Assembly (NCBI GenBank): GCA_049513815.1
Contig: JBEKVR010000002.1
Coordinates: forward strand, 24,797 to 88,796
DNA length: 64,000 bases
Source: Roseiarcus sp049513815
Lineage (GTDB): Bacteria > Pseudomonadota > Alphaproteobacteria > Rhizobiales > Beijerinckiaceae
Direction: 5' to 3'
Shown here: piece by piece, positions 35,938 through 44,805 of the stretch
How the letters are laid out: each line of letters starts with the position of its first letter
How positions within the stretch are numbered: position 1 is the first letter of the stretch
Position numbers and translations under genes: made by a program
Notes under the pieces: generated by a model
Database searches by the model: none
Told to the model about the DNA's origin: nothing
What the model saw: only the letters and a program-made list of their open reading frames with translations

Positions 35938-36659
35938 ATTCCAGCCTCATCGGGACTCTGATCCCGCGTTTCGCGTCGACACGAACCAGCGCTCGACCCC
36001 TTGTGCTTCGTCGACGGTCACGCTGCCGAGATCCAGGACGGGCGCGCAGCGCTGAAACGGCGCTCGGCGCCGATTCGAATGGCGACTGAAGATTCGCCCG
36101 TCCGACTCTCTGCAATGCTCCTACCATCGAGCGCAGACGTTTTGGAACGAAAAGCGCGTTCACGGGTTTGTGAGTGGATAGACGTAACGCATTCCGTAAC
36201 GCCCAACGCGAGATTGCCGCAACTGCGATGGAAGACTCATCGCCGCACTTTGAAACGAATCTTATTCATGTCCGCCGCCGCGTCGCGCTTTCGCGCCGCT
36301 GGGACGAGGGCCGTCACGAACCGGCGCAACGCACTGCGACGATCCGCCGCGCGCATGCGACGAAAGTCGCAGTCGCCGTCTGCTGTAGCCGACAGGGCGC
36401 GAGTTGCGCTGGTGGAATCGGATCGGACGATGAACGGCCTGGCGAAGCTGACGGCTCGGCGGTCGAGTGGACTTTGCTGCTACCGACGCCAATCATGTTT
36501 ATCATCGTCGCTTGGTCAAGCCCGAGAGCGATCGGAGACGACGCTTGAACCGGCTGACATGAGCGACCGCGATGAGCGATTGCGAAATCCACGACCCTCG
36601 GTTCGCCAGGCGCGTCATCGGCCACGCGGCGAATTGGCCGGCCGCGTGAGCCAAGCGGA
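35938..36659. other. Long intergenic region, no gene recognised
   Basis: A 722-bp stretch with lower GC than its neighbours. Open frames on both strands (for example plus 36001-36690) are Arg/Ser-rich and not protein-like. No repeats, tRNA or obvious hairpins were seen. It separates the polysaccharide locus from the gluconate module and may mark an old insertion or rearrangement point. Confidence 0.4.
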
Positions 36660-38099
36660 TCAGTCGACGGCGACTTCCTCGCCGTCCTGACCCCAGCGGG
36701 TGTGGAAGACGCCAGGCTTGTCGAGCCGACGATAGGTATGCGCGCCGAAATAGTCGCGCAGCCCCTGCAAAAGATTCGCCGGGCCGCGCGATCGGCGCAG
36801 CCCGTCGTAATAGGCGAGCGTCGACGAGAAGGCCGGGGTCGCGACCCCGCTTTCGACGGCGAGCGCGACGACGCGCCGCCAGTCGCTGTCGGCGGCGACG
36901 ACAGCGTCGCGGAAATCTGGAGCGAGCAGCAGATTGGCGGGCGGGGGGGGCGCCGCGTAGGCCTGCATGATGCGGTCGAGCATGCGGGCGCGGATGATGC
37001 AGCCGCCGCGCCAGATCGCGGCGATCTCGCCGAGGTTCAGTCCCCAGCCGTATTGCTCGCTCGCCGCGCTCATCATCTCGAAGCCCTGAGCGTACGAGAC
37101 GATCTTCGCGGCGTAGAGCGCGCGCCGTATCGCTTCGATGTCGGCCGGCGCCGGCGCGAGCGGCGCTTGCGCGCGGCGCGGATACGCTTCGCTGGCGAGG
37201 CGGCGCAGATCGCGACGGGCCGAGAGCGCGCGGGCGTAGACCGCCTCGGTGATCGCGGTGACGGGCACGCCGAGGTCGAGCGCCGACTGCGCCGTCCAGC
37301 GCCCCGTGCCCTTCTGCTCCGCTTCGTCGAGAATGGCGTCGACCAACGCGCCGCCCGTCGCGTCGCGCTGGCGCAGCACGATCGCCGTGATCTCGATCAG
37401 GTAGGATTCGAGCTCGGTCGCGTTCCACGCCGCGAACACGTCGCCGATCGCCGCCGCCGACAGGCCATAGACCGAAGTCAGGATGTCATACGCCTCGGCG
37501 ATGAGCTGCATGTCGGCGTATTCGATGCCGTTGTGAACCATTTTGACGTAGTGGCCGGCGCCGCCTGAGCCGATGCGCGCGCAGCACGGCCGGCCCCCCG
37601 CCTGCGCCGCCATCTTGTCGAGGAACGGCGCGATGCGGGCGTAGGCCGCGGGCTCGCAGCCCGGCATCATGCTCGGGCCTTCGAGCGCGCCCTGCTCGCC
37701 GCCGGAAACGCCCATGCCGACGAATTCGACGCCTTTGCCGCGCAAGAACTCGGTCCGCCGCGCGCTGTCCGAGAACAGCGAATTGCCGGCGTCGATCAGA
37801 ATGTCGCCACGATCGAGCAACGGCAGAAGCTCGTCGATCATTTCGTCGACCGGCTTCCCCGCTTTGACCATGACGATGACGATGCGCGGCTTGCTGAGCG
37901 CGGCGACGAATTCGCCGAGGCTGCTGGCCGGATAGAAGCGCCCCTCGTCGCCGTGTTCGCGCATCAGCGCGTCCGTCCGGGCGGAATGGCGGTTGAACAG
38001 CGCCACGCCGAAGCCGCGACGCGCGGCGTTGCGCGCCAGATTGGCGCCCATCACCGCGAGTCCGACAACGCCGAGGTCCGCCTTGCCGTCGCCTGTCAT
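36660..38099 (-). CDS. gnd: 6-phosphogluconate dehydrogenase, decarboxylating
   Basis: A 479-residue enzyme oxidising 6-phosphogluconate to ribulose-5-phosphate and CO2. Motifs: GVVGLAVMGANLARNAARRG (NADP site), GVSGGEQGALEGPSMMPG, HNGIEYADMQLIAEAYDIL (catalytic Lys-x2-HNGIEY region VKMVHNGIEY), GTGRWTAQSALDLGVPV and the C-terminal FHTRWGQDG. The ATG at 38099 has GGAG upstream. It lies at the end of the sugar ABC-transporter transcript and finishes the idonate/gluconate route. Confidence 0.95.
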   Translation of the reverse strand: MTGDGKADLGVVGLAVMGANLARNAARRGFGVALFNRHSARTDALMREHGDEGRFYPASSLGEFVAALSKPRIVIVMVKAGKPVDEMIDELLPLLDRGDILIDAGNSLFSDSARRTEFLRGKGVEFVGMGVSGGEQGALEGPSMMPGCEPAAYARIAPFLDKMAAQAGGRPCCARIGSGGAGHYVKMVHNGIEYADMQLIAEAYDILTSVYGLSAAAIGDVFAAWNATELESYLIEITAIVLRQRDATGGALVDAILDEAEQKGTGRWTAQSALDLGVPVTAITEAVYARALSARRDLRRLASEAYPRRAQAPLAPAPADIEAIRRALYAAKIVSYAQGFEMMSAASEQYGWGLNLGEIAAIWRGGCIIRARMLDRIMQAYAAPPPPANLLLAPDFRDAVVAADSDWRRVVALAVESGVATPAFSSTLAYYDGLRRSRGPANLLQGLRDYFGAHTYRRLDKPGVFHTRWGQDGEEVAVD

Positions 38100-38194
38100 T
38101 GTCGTTCTCCTGCCGTCGAGCGCCAAAAGCTACAGCGCCGTCCGTCCCGCGCCATAGGCGAAAGTGCGACGGTCTCTGTCGTCTTCCTCTTGGG

Positions 38195-38527
38195 TCAGAT
38201 GGGGGCGTGGTCGCCGACTTCGTAGACCACGTGGAAGATGCGCCCGTCGAAGAACTCGAACAGGCCCTTCGTCACCTCCCGGCTTTCGGAGCGGACGGGG
38301 GACGCCAGCGCGTCTTCAATTGCCTTCCGGTCCGGATAGGCGATGCACAGCACCATCGGGTAGCGGTGCGAGCCGTCCTCGGCTTCGACCTCGCGCAGCA
38401 CTTCGACCCTGAGCGCCCTGGGGAAACGCGTCCACAAGGGAACCAGTCGTTGCTTGACGTAGGCGTCGAACCCCGCCTCGCGGCCGGGGCGGATCGCGCC
38501 TTCGAAGAAGGCGAGGCGTTTGAACAT
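38195..38527 (-). CDS. Small dimeric alpha/beta-barrel-like protein (EthD/Dabb-like)
   Basis: A 110-residue protein beginning MFKRLAFFEGAIRPG. The pattern of two beta-alpha-beta halves (RLAFFEGAIRPGREAGFDAYVKQ; MVLCIAYPDRKAIEDALASP) suggests the ferredoxin-like dimeric alpha/beta barrel of EthD/mutarotase-like proteins. It sits between the sugar-binding protein and gnd. A role as a sugar epimerase or mutarotase is conceivable but unproven. Confidence 0.6.
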   Translation of the reverse strand: MFKRLAFFEGAIRPGREAGFDAYVKQRLVPLWTRFPRALRVEVLREVEAEDGSHRYPMVLCIAYPDRKAIEDALASPVRSESREVTKGLFEFFDGRIFHVVYEVGDHAPI

Positions 38528-38551
38528 GCGTGTTGTCCCTTGAGATTGAAA

Positions 38552-38576
38552 CGCCGCCGGCCCGAGGCCGGCGGCG
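38552..38576 (-). terminator. Intergenic hairpin after the sugar-binding-protein gene
   Basis: Perfect 11-bp stem, CGCCGCCGGCC (38552-38562) and GGCCGGCGGCG (38566-38576), with a 3-nt loop. It starts 9 bp downstream of the binding-protein stop and on the transcribed strand is followed by TTTC. Such hairpins commonly stabilise the abundant binding-protein mRNA and attenuate downstream genes, here the small protein and gnd. Confidence 0.6.
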
Positions 38577-38585
38577 CGAGGTCGA

Positions 38586-39689
38586 TTACTTGACGCCCCA
38601 GATCTTCTTGTATTCGTCGCGATAGCCGTTACCCGGATCGAAGACGTTCTTGTCGCCGCCGTCGTAGGCGACGTTGTCGGCGGTCACGAGATGGATGCCC
38701 GAGGTGTAGCCAGACCACGGCTGCTTGTTGAAGGCGCGGTTCAGCTCGTCGACGAGCTGCCAGCCCTGCATATTGAGCGGCTCCGGCACCGTGCCGTCCT
38801 GGTACTGTTTGGCGCGGATGCGCTGGAAAGCGGACTCGGAGCCGTCGCCGGCCGAGATGTTGAGCGGCGCGCCGTCGCCCTTCTTGCCGGCGGCGGCAAG
38901 CGACGGACCCATGAAATCGAAGTAGAGGTCGTTGATCGCTAGCGAGTGCGTCCACTTGTCGCCGTACTTCTGCAGCAGCGTCGTGGTGAGCTGCGGCATG
39001 CGTTGCGAGGATTCGGCGATCGGCGAATCGACGTACTCCAGAACCGTGCAGCCGCCGCATTTCTTGATCACGGCCTCCATCGCCTTGGCCTTGAACACGG
39101 CGATTTCGTACTGCGAGTCGGTGAAGATGACGACGCCGGCCTTGCCGCCCGATTCGGCGATCGCCTCGTAGGCGGCAGTGTTGGAGACGTCCTGCGGCAT
39201 CGTCGTCACGTTGGCGAAGATGCCCGACTCGGGTTCCGGTCCGGGCCGGGTGCCAGCGTGCCAGCCGACGACGGCCGCGCCAGACTTCGCCGCCGTGTCG
39301 AAGGCGACCTTTTGCTCGTTGGTGTCGAAACCGCCGGCGACGATGCCGTCGGGCTTGAGCGTCAGCGCTTGATTCATCGCCGCTGTGCGTCCCGAGACCG
39401 AACCCTGCCCGTCGATGACCGTGACGGCCCAGCCGATCGCCGCGGCCGCCTCCTTGACGCCCTCGGAAGCGCCGAGAATGCCGCCATTTTTGAGGTCGGC
39501 GGCGACGAACACGACCTTCTTGCCTGGCGCGGCCTTCGGGGCGGTCGTCGGTCCGTCCCACTTGTCGGCGCGGGCAGTCGCAGCCTTGGCCGCCTTGGTC
39601 GCCATGTCGACGTAGTCGTCGGCGCGGGCGATCGAACCGCACGCGAGCGCACAGACGCCCGCCATCATCACAGTCTTCAGAATGCTCAT
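38586..39689 (-). CDS. Periplasmic sugar-binding protein of an ABC importer
   Basis: A 367-residue type I periplasmic binding protein (ribose/galactose-binding fold) with signal peptide MSILKTVMMAGVCALACGSIARA. Lobe motifs include VVFVAADLKNGGILGASEGV, DGIVAGGFDTNEQK, GVVIFTDSQYEIAVFKAKAM and INDLYFDFMGPSL. Its start overlaps the permease stop by 4 bp. By context it binds L-idonate, gluconate or a related sugar acid. Confidence 0.88.
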   Translation of the reverse strand: MSILKTVMMAGVCALACGSIARADDYVDMATKAAKAATARADKWDGPTTAPKAAPGKKVVFVAADLKNGGILGASEGVKEAAAAIGWAVTVIDGQGSVSGRTAAMNQALTLKPDGIVAGGFDTNEQKVAFDTAAKSGAAVVGWHAGTRPGPEPESGIFANVTTMPQDVSNTAAYEAIAESGGKAGVVIFTDSQYEIAVFKAKAMEAVIKKCGGCTVLEYVDSPIAESSQRMPQLTTTLLQKYGDKWTHSLAINDLYFDFMGPSLAAAGKKGDGAPLNISAGDGSESAFQRIRAKQYQDGTVPEPLNMQGWQLVDELNRAFNKQPWSGYTSGIHLVTADNVAYDGGDKNVFDPGNGYRDEYKKIWGVK

Positions 39690-40789
39690 GTGTTACCTCC
39701 CTTGGATATTTTCGCCGCGGGCCCATCGTGCGCGCCCCCGGATTGCGCCGTTTTCGCAGGCGCACGCGCCGATTCGGCTCCGCGCTTGCGTTGCGCGTAG
39801 CCGGCGATGCCGATCGCGACGAGCAGCGTCGCGCCGTTGAACAACGGCTCGACAAAGAACGTCGCGCCAAGCTGCTGGATGCCGGAAATGCCGATCGCCA
39901 GGATCGTCACGCCGATCACCGTGCCCCAGACGTTGACGCGGCCAGGCTTGATGGTGGTCGAGCCGAGGAAGGCGCCGACCAGCGCCGGCAGCAGATACTC
40001 GAGGCCAACGCTCGCCTGACCGATGCGAAGTTTCGAAGCGAGGATGACGCCGGCGAACGCGGCGATCACGCCCGAAGCGACAAAGGCGATGATCGTATAT
40101 CGCCGAACCGGCACGCCGTTGAGTTCGGCGGCCTTCGGATTCGCGCCGATGGCGTAGAAATAGCGACCGATCGGAAAATACTCGAGCGCAAGCCAGAGGC
40201 AGATCGACAGCGCCAGCACGTAGTAGCCAGTGATTGGCAGGCCGAACAGGAATGCGCCGTTCAATGCATAGAATGCGTCAGGCGCTACGCCGACGACCTG
40301 ACGGCCGAGCGTGTGCCACATCGCGATCGCATACAGGATTGTGCCGGTGCCGAGCGTCGCAATGAACGCATCGATCTGCGCAACCTCGACCAGAATTCCG
40401 TTGACGAGACCGACGCCGGCGCCGAGCGCCAGCACGGTCAGCACCGCGACCGGCCAGGGGAAGCCGTACCGGGTCTGCAGACTGATCGCGAGGATGTGCC
40501 ACAGAACGATGCCGTAACCGACGGTGAGGTCGATCTTGCCGGCGACCATCGGAATCATGGCGGCGAGCGACAACATGGCGATGATCGCCTTGTCCGAGAT
40601 GATCGAGCGCGCGTTGATCATCGTCGGGAAGGTCTCGGGCAGGATGACGCTGAAGAGGAGAGCGAGCGCGACCGTCAGAATGACGAGGCCGTAGACCGGC
40701 ACGAGACGTTTGACGCGCTCGAGCGCGGTCAGGCCCGTCATTTCGCTGCGGGTCGGCTCGAGGGCCGTCGATTTGACCGAAGAAGCCAA
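39686..40789 (-). CDS. Sugar ABC importer permease (RbsC-like)
   Basis: A 367-residue integral membrane protein with about ten hydrophobic segments. It has the RbsC-type signature IDLTVGYGIVLWHILA and the inner loop AIGANPKAAELNGVPVRRYT (EAA-like contact with the ATPase), and ends VEPLFNGATLLVAIGIAGYA followed by a hydrophilic tail. 9 bp downstream of the ATPase gene and overlapping the binding-protein gene. Confidence 0.92.
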   Translation of the reverse strand: MASSVKSTALEPTRSEMTGLTALERVKRLVPVYGLVILTVALALLFSVILPETFPTMINARSIISDKAIIAMLSLAAMIPMVAGKIDLTVGYGIVLWHILAISLQTRYGFPWPVAVLTVLALGAGVGLVNGILVEVAQIDAFIATLGTGTILYAIAMWHTLGRQVVGVAPDAFYALNGAFLFGLPITGYYVLALSICLWLALEYFPIGRYFYAIGANPKAAELNGVPVRRYTIIAFVASGVIAAFAGVILASKLRIGQASVGLEYLLPALVGAFLGSTTIKPGRVNVWGTVIGVTILAIGISGIQQLGATFFVEPLFNGATLLVAIGIAGYAQRKRGAESARAPAKTAQSGGAHDGPAAKISKGGNT

Positions 40790-40798
40790 CGTCTCCTC

Positions 40799-42322
40799 CT
40801 ATGCCGCGCTTGCGGCGGCCACCGAGGCCGCATGAATGAGTCTTTCGACCGAAACCGCCTCGCCGGTCAGTTCCGCGACGATCCGGCCGCGCGAGAAGAC
40901 CAACGCGCGACGGCAGAGCCGCGCCACCTCTTCGAAGTCGGTGGAAACGACGACGACGCTGAGCCCTGAATCGAGCGCATGGTCGAGCAGGCGGTAAATC
41001 TCGGCTTTGGCGCCGACATCGACGCCCGCCGTCGGATCCTCGGCGATCAGCAACTTGCCGCCGATGCGGAGCCATCGGCCGACAATCACCTTTTGTTGAT
41101 TGCCGCCGGACAACGACTCGATCGGCAGGTTTGGATCGTTGGGCCGCAAACCGACCCGCTCGCCGATTGCGCGCGCCTGCTCCGCCTCGGCGCGCGGCGA
41201 CAACAGCGAAGCGAAGCCGCGACCGACGGCGCTTGGATTGACGAACATGTTCTCACGGATCGTCAGCCCGGAAGCCGACGATTCCTCCATTCGGTCGCGT
41301 GCGATCAGGCCGACGCCCGCCTCCATCGCCTCCGCTGGGTTCGTCAGCGACAAGGACGCGCCGTCGAGGCGGATCTCGCCGCCATGGGCGAGGGCGCCAA
41401 ACAGAGCGCGCCCGACGCGCTCCTGGCCCGCGCCACGTAGGCCAACGAGGCCGACGATTTCAGACTGGGCGACGTCGAAGTCGACTGGACCCGCCCCCTC
41501 GACCGTGAGCCCGCGCACCGACACGCGCGTCGCGGCGGACTTCTCCCGCGGCGACGCCTCATATCTGTCGAGCGCCTTGCCGACGATGAGCGACACCAGC
41601 TCTTCTGGATTGGTGTCGGCGACGCGCCGTTCGCCAACCAGGGCGCCGTCGCGCAGCACCGCAATTCGATCAGCGATCTCGAACACCTCGTCGAGACGAT
41701 GCGAGACGTAGATCATCCCGACGCCGCGCGCCTTCAGCGGCCTCAGGGCGTCGAAAAGGCGGTGGACCTCGTTGGCGGGCAGCGACGCGGACGGTTCGTC
41801 GAGCACCAGCACGTCGGCTTGCACGCTGAGCGCGCGCGCGATGGCGACGAGCGACTTCTCGGTGCGGCTCAGATTGCGCACGCGCGTCGTCGGCGAGAGC
41901 GGACAATCGACTTGCGCGAGGGCGCGGCTGGTCGCCTCCTCAGCCGCTCGCCAGTCGATGACGCCGCCGAAGCGGCGCGGATAGCCGGTCGCCAGCATGA
42001 TGTTCTCGGCGATCGTCATCCAGTCGACGAGGCCGAGATCCTGGTGGATGAAGGCCACCGGCTGGCGTTCGCCGAACCGCGGCGGACGGTGGCGGTAGGG
42101 TTCGCCCTTGTAGGCGATCGAGCCTTCGCTCGGCTCGACGATCCCGCCAAGGGTCTTGATCAGCGTCGACTTGCCGGCGCCGTTCTCGCCGAGCAGCGCG
42201 AGAATCTCGCCGGCATGGAGATCGAGCGATACGCCGCGCAGCGCCGTGACCCCGCCGAACCGCTTGACGATATCGTCGAAGCGAATGAGAGGCGGTTCCT
42301 GCGCCTGGACCGTCGAGGACAT
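40799..42322 (-). CDS. Sugar ABC importer ATPase with two nucleotide-binding domains (RbsA-like)
   Basis: A 507-residue duplicated ATPase. NBD1: Walker A GENGAGKSTLIKTLGG, signature LSRTEKSLVAIARAL (degenerate LSGGQ), Walker B VLVLDEPSASLP. NBD2: GLRGAGQERVGRALFG (degenerate Walker A, as in RbsA), LSGGNQQKVIVGRWL, LLIAEDPTAGVD. This asymmetry is normal for carbohydrate-uptake ATPases of the RbsA/MglA type. The ATG at 42322 follows an operator palindrome 34 bp upstream. Confidence 0.94.
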   Translation of the reverse strand: MSSTVQAQEPPLIRFDDIVKRFGGVTALRGVSLDLHAGEILALLGENGAGKSTLIKTLGGIVEPSEGSIAYKGEPYRHRPPRFGERQPVAFIHQDLGLVDWMTIAENIMLATGYPRRFGGVIDWRAAEEATSRALAQVDCPLSPTTRVRNLSRTEKSLVAIARALSVQADVLVLDEPSASLPANEVHRLFDALRPLKARGVGMIYVSHRLDEVFEIADRIAVLRDGALVGERRVADTNPEELVSLIVGKALDRYEASPREKSAATRVSVRGLTVEGAGPVDFDVAQSEIVGLVGLRGAGQERVGRALFGALAHGGEIRLDGASLSLTNPAEAMEAGVGLIARDRMEESSASGLTIRENMFVNPSAVGRGFASLLSPRAEAEQARAIGERVGLRPNDPNLPIESLSGGNQQKVIVGRWLRIGGKLLIAEDPTAGVDVGAKAEIYRLLDHALDSGLSVVVVSTDFEEVARLCRRALVFSRGRIVAELTGEAVSVERLIHAASVAAASAA

Positions 42323-42355
42323 GACCTCCCCTTCCGCTCTCTTTATTGACGTCAT

Positions 42356-42371
42356 ATGTTATCGATAACAT
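42356..42371. promoter_or_regulatory. LacI-family operator O1 (transporter operon)
   Basis: Perfect 16-bp palindrome ATGTTATCGATAACAT, 34 bp upstream of the ABC-transporter ATPase start. It closely resembles GntR/IdnR-type (LacI-family gluconate regulator) operators and recurs at 44680, 44746 and, imperfectly, 47903. The regulator is probably the LacI-family gene at 46800-47882. Confidence 0.8.
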
Positions 42372-42419
42372 GCAAGCTTGGCAAGCGGATTCGACGGCGA
42401 CGATTCCCTCGCCGCGAAC

Positions 42420-43325
42420 TTACCGTCCGGGCGAAGTTTCGCGGGGACCGTCGAACTGTCGCATCATCGCCGCGTTGTCTTCGGCGCCGAAGCCGCCGGC
42501 GACGAACCAACGATGGATCTCGGCGACGACCGCGGTCACGGGCAATGGCGTCATCGTCGCGCGGGCGAGCGCCTGGACGCCGTCGAGGTCCTTGACCATG
42601 TTGTCGAGCCGCCCGGTCGGCGAATAATCGCGCCGCGCCATCTTGGCGCCGAACTCCTGCAGGATGCGCGAATCCGCCCGGCCGCCGGCGAGCGCCGCCG
42701 GAATGCGCTCGGCGCTGACGCCGGCGCGCTCGGCGAGCGCAATCGCCTCGGCCACCGCCTGGAACTGAATCGCGCACAGGACCTGATTGACGAGCTTGGT
42801 CGCCTGTCCGGCGCCGGTCGGACCCATCAGCGTGTAGTTCGCGGTCAGGCGGCTCATTACGGCGCGGGCGCGTTCGAAATCCGCTTCGTCGCCGCCCGCC
42901 ATCACCGTCAGGCGACCGGCGGAGGCGCCCGGCGCGCCGCCAGACAGCGGGCAGTCAAGCCACCGCCCTCCCGTTTCGGCGTGAAAACGCGCGGCGAAGG
43001 CGCGCGTCGATTCTGGGTCGATCGACGACATGTCGATGACGAGCGTTTCCGCAGTGGCGACACCGGCGACGCCGTCCGGACCGAAGACCGCGGCCTCGAC
43101 GATCCGCGCTGCATTGAGGCTCAAGATGACGAAGGGCGCTTCGCGCGCGGCGTCGGCGGCCGAGACTGCGGCGCGTGCGCCGCGGTCGACGAGCGGCCGC
43201 AGCTTCGCCGCGTCGGGGTCGAAGACGGCGACGCGCGCCTTCGTCTCAACCAGCCGCGTCGCAATCGCCGAACCCATGACGCCGACGCCGATGACGGCGA
43301 CGGACGGCGTCGAGTGATCTGTCAT
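42420..43325 (-). CDS. Beta-hydroxyacid dehydrogenase (3-hydroxyisobutyrate/tartronate-semialdehyde reductase family)
   Basis: A 301-residue NAD(P)-dependent enzyme. Motifs: VAVIGVGVMGSAIATRLVE (Rossmann loop), DMSSIDPESTRAFAAR, WLDCPLSGGAPGASAG (substrate-binding signature), GAGQATKLVNQVL (catalytic Lys). Its start overlaps the gluconokinase stop by 4 bp (ATGA). In the sugar-acid operon it may reduce a semialdehyde or act as a 6-phosphogluconate-dehydrogenase-like accessory enzyme; the substrate is unknown. Confidence 0.88.
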   Translation of the reverse strand: MTDHSTPSVAVIGVGVMGSAIATRLVETKARVAVFDPDAAKLRPLVDRGARAAVSAADAAREAPFVILSLNAARIVEAAVFGPDGVAGVATAETLVIDMSSIDPESTRAFAARFHAETGGRWLDCPLSGGAPGASAGRLTVMAGGDEADFERARAVMSRLTANYTLMGPTGAGQATKLVNQVLCAIQFQAVAEAIALAERAGVSAERIPAALAGGRADSRILQEFGAKMARRDYSPTGRLDNMVKDLDGVQALARATMTPLPVTAVVAEIHRWFVAGGFGAEDNAAMMRQFDGPRETSPGR

Positions 43326-43882
43326 GGCAGCCTGCCTCCCATTGCGACCTCCGCGCGCAGCCGCGCCGCCAATCGCGAAACGGAGGTCGCGAGGTCTGTA
43401 TCCGCGGCGATTTCGATGACGTCGCCCTCGCCGCGCGGCGGCTCCAGGGTCGCAAACTGGCTGTCGACCAACGCCGCCGGCATGTAGTGTTCGGACCGAC
43501 TGGCGACTCGGGCGCGCATCGCCTCAGGCGTGGCGGCAAGGTAGACGAACCGCAGCGCAGGGCCGACGACGGCGCGCAATCGGTCGCGATAGGCCTTGCG
43601 CAGCGCCGAGCAGGCGACGATCGTCGCGCGGCGGGCCGTGAGACCGGCCGCCAGCGTCTGGCCGATGCGGTCGAGCCAGGGCCAGCGATCGTCATCCGAG
43701 AGGGGGACGCCGGCGCCCATCTTTGCGCGCGCCGCCTCCGTGTGCAGATCGTCGCCGTCGACGAAACTGGCGCCGACCTGCGCGGCGAGAAGACGACCGA
43801 CAGTCGTCTTGCCGGCGCCGGCGACGCCCATCACGACGACCGCGATCGCGTCAGAGGCAGGCCGTGATGCCGCCGTCGACAT
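43322..43882 (-). CDS. gntK: Gluconokinase
   Basis: A 186-residue P-loop kinase phosphorylating D-gluconate to 6-phosphogluconate. Motifs: MGVAGAGKTTVGRLLA (Walker A), FVDGDDLHTEAARAKMGAG, PLSDDDRWPWLDRI and ACSALRKAYRDRLR, all diagnostic for GntK. I chose the ATG at 43882 (MSTAASRPASDAIAVVVMGV), which overlaps the end of idnO by 32 bp; a longer frame exists but shadows idnO. Confidence 0.94.
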   Translation of the reverse strand: MSTAASRPASDAIAVVVMGVAGAGKTTVGRLLAAQVGASFVDGDDLHTEAARAKMGAGVPLSDDDRWPWLDRIGQTLAAGLTARRATIVACSALRKAYRDRLRAVVGPALRFVYLAATPEAMRARVASRSEHYMPAALVDSQFATLEPPRGEGDVIEIAADTDLATSVSRLAARLRAEVAMGGRLP

Positions 43883-44627
43883 AGAGGATGTGCCCATTGA
43901 CGAAACTCGAGGCGTCGGAAGCGAGGAAGATGGCTGCGCCGACGAGTTCGTCAATGTCGCCCCAGCGGCGCATCGGCGTCCTTGCGGCCAGCCAAGCCGA
44001 GAACGTCTCGTCCTCGACCAGCGCTTTGTTGAGTTCGGTCTTGAAATAGCCCGGCGCGATGGCGTTCACGCGCAGCCCGTACTGGCCCCAATCGGTCGCC
44101 ATGCCCTTGGTCAGCATTTTCACCCCGCCCTTCGAGGCGGTGTAGGGGGCGATGCTGATTCGCGCGAGTTCGCTTTGCACCGACGCCACATTGACGATGC
44201 TGCCGCGTCGGCGCGGGATCATGCGGCGCGCAACCGCCTGTCCGACATAGAACACACTGTCGAGGTTGGCGTGCATCAGCTCGCGCCACGTCTCCTCCGG
44301 ATAATCCTCCAACGCGCCCCGCCGCTGAATTCCGGCGTTGTTGACGAGGATGTCGATGGGGCCAAAGTCAGCCTCGATGCGGCCGATCGCTGCGCCGACC
44401 TCGCCGCTCTTGGTTACGTCGAACGGAGCGGAGAAGACTTCCGCCCCTGCGGCGCGCACGGATGCGGCCGCCGCCTCCACTGTCGCCGGCGTTCGTCCGT
44501 TGATGACGACCCGCGCGCCCGCCGCGGCGAGCCCGCGCGCCAGCGCAAGGCCGATGCCGGCCGAAGAGCCCGTGATCAGCGCCACCGCGCCTTTCAGCCC
44601 AAACAGGCGATCGACAAGCTCGGACAC
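43851..44627 (-). CDS. idnO: 5-keto-D-gluconate reductase (gluconate 5-dehydrogenase), SDR family
   Basis: A 258-residue classical SDR: TGSSAGIGLALARGLAAAG (NADP loop), NNAGIQRRGALEDYPEETW (gluconate-5-dehydrogenase signature), active site Ser in NVASVQSE and YTASKGGVKML (Tyr-x3-Lys). The GTG at 44627 is preceded by GGGGAGG. It interconverts 5-ketogluconate and D-gluconate, linking IdnD to GntK. First gene of the minus-strand catabolic unit, with an operator 53 bp upstream. Confidence 0.9.
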   Translation of the reverse strand: MSELVDRLFGLKGAVALITGSSAGIGLALARGLAAAGARVVINGRTPATVEAAAASVRAAGAEVFSAPFDVTKSGEVGAAIGRIEADFGPIDILVNNAGIQRRGALEDYPEETWRELMHANLDSVFYVGQAVARRMIPRRRGSIVNVASVQSELARISIAPYTASKGGVKMLTKGMATDWGQYGLRVNAIAPGYFKTELNKALVEDETFSAWLAARTPMRRWGDIDELVGAAIFLASDASSFVNGHILYVDGGITACL

Positions 44628-44679
44628 CGCAACCTCCCCGTTTGTCCTACGCGCAAAGACTCGCCTCTTTCCGAGCGGG

Positions 44680-44695
44680 ATGTTACCGATAACAG
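44680..44695. promoter_or_regulatory. LacI-family operator O2 (idnO-gntK side)
   Basis: ATGTTACCGATAACAG, a near-perfect copy of the O1 palindrome, 53 bp upstream of the idnO start. It shares the 178-bp divergent intergenic region with O3; the two sites are 66 bp apart start to start, a distance permitting looping or joint repression of both promoters. Confidence 0.75.
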
Positions 44696-44745
44696 CCATC
44701 GTTCGTCAAGCGCGACGACTCCGCTGGCCCGCTTGCGCAATCGGG

Positions 44746-44761
44746 TTGTTATCGATAACAT
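44746..44761. promoter_or_regulatory. LacI-family operator O3 (dehydrogenase side)
   Basis: TTGTTATCGATAACAT, containing the perfect 14-bp core TGTTATCGATAACA identical to O1, 45 bp upstream of the ATG of the plus-strand 2-hydroxyacid dehydrogenase. Confidence 0.8.
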
Positions 44762-44805
44762 TGCTCACGACCGTTGGCTCGCCCATCGTGGAGGTTGTGA
44801 GGATC

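Noticed and set aside
36001..36690. 229-codon plus-strand frame in the 722-bp gap
   Set aside because: Composition is Arg/Ser-rich with no secondary-structure pattern, and it runs into the antisense of gnd.
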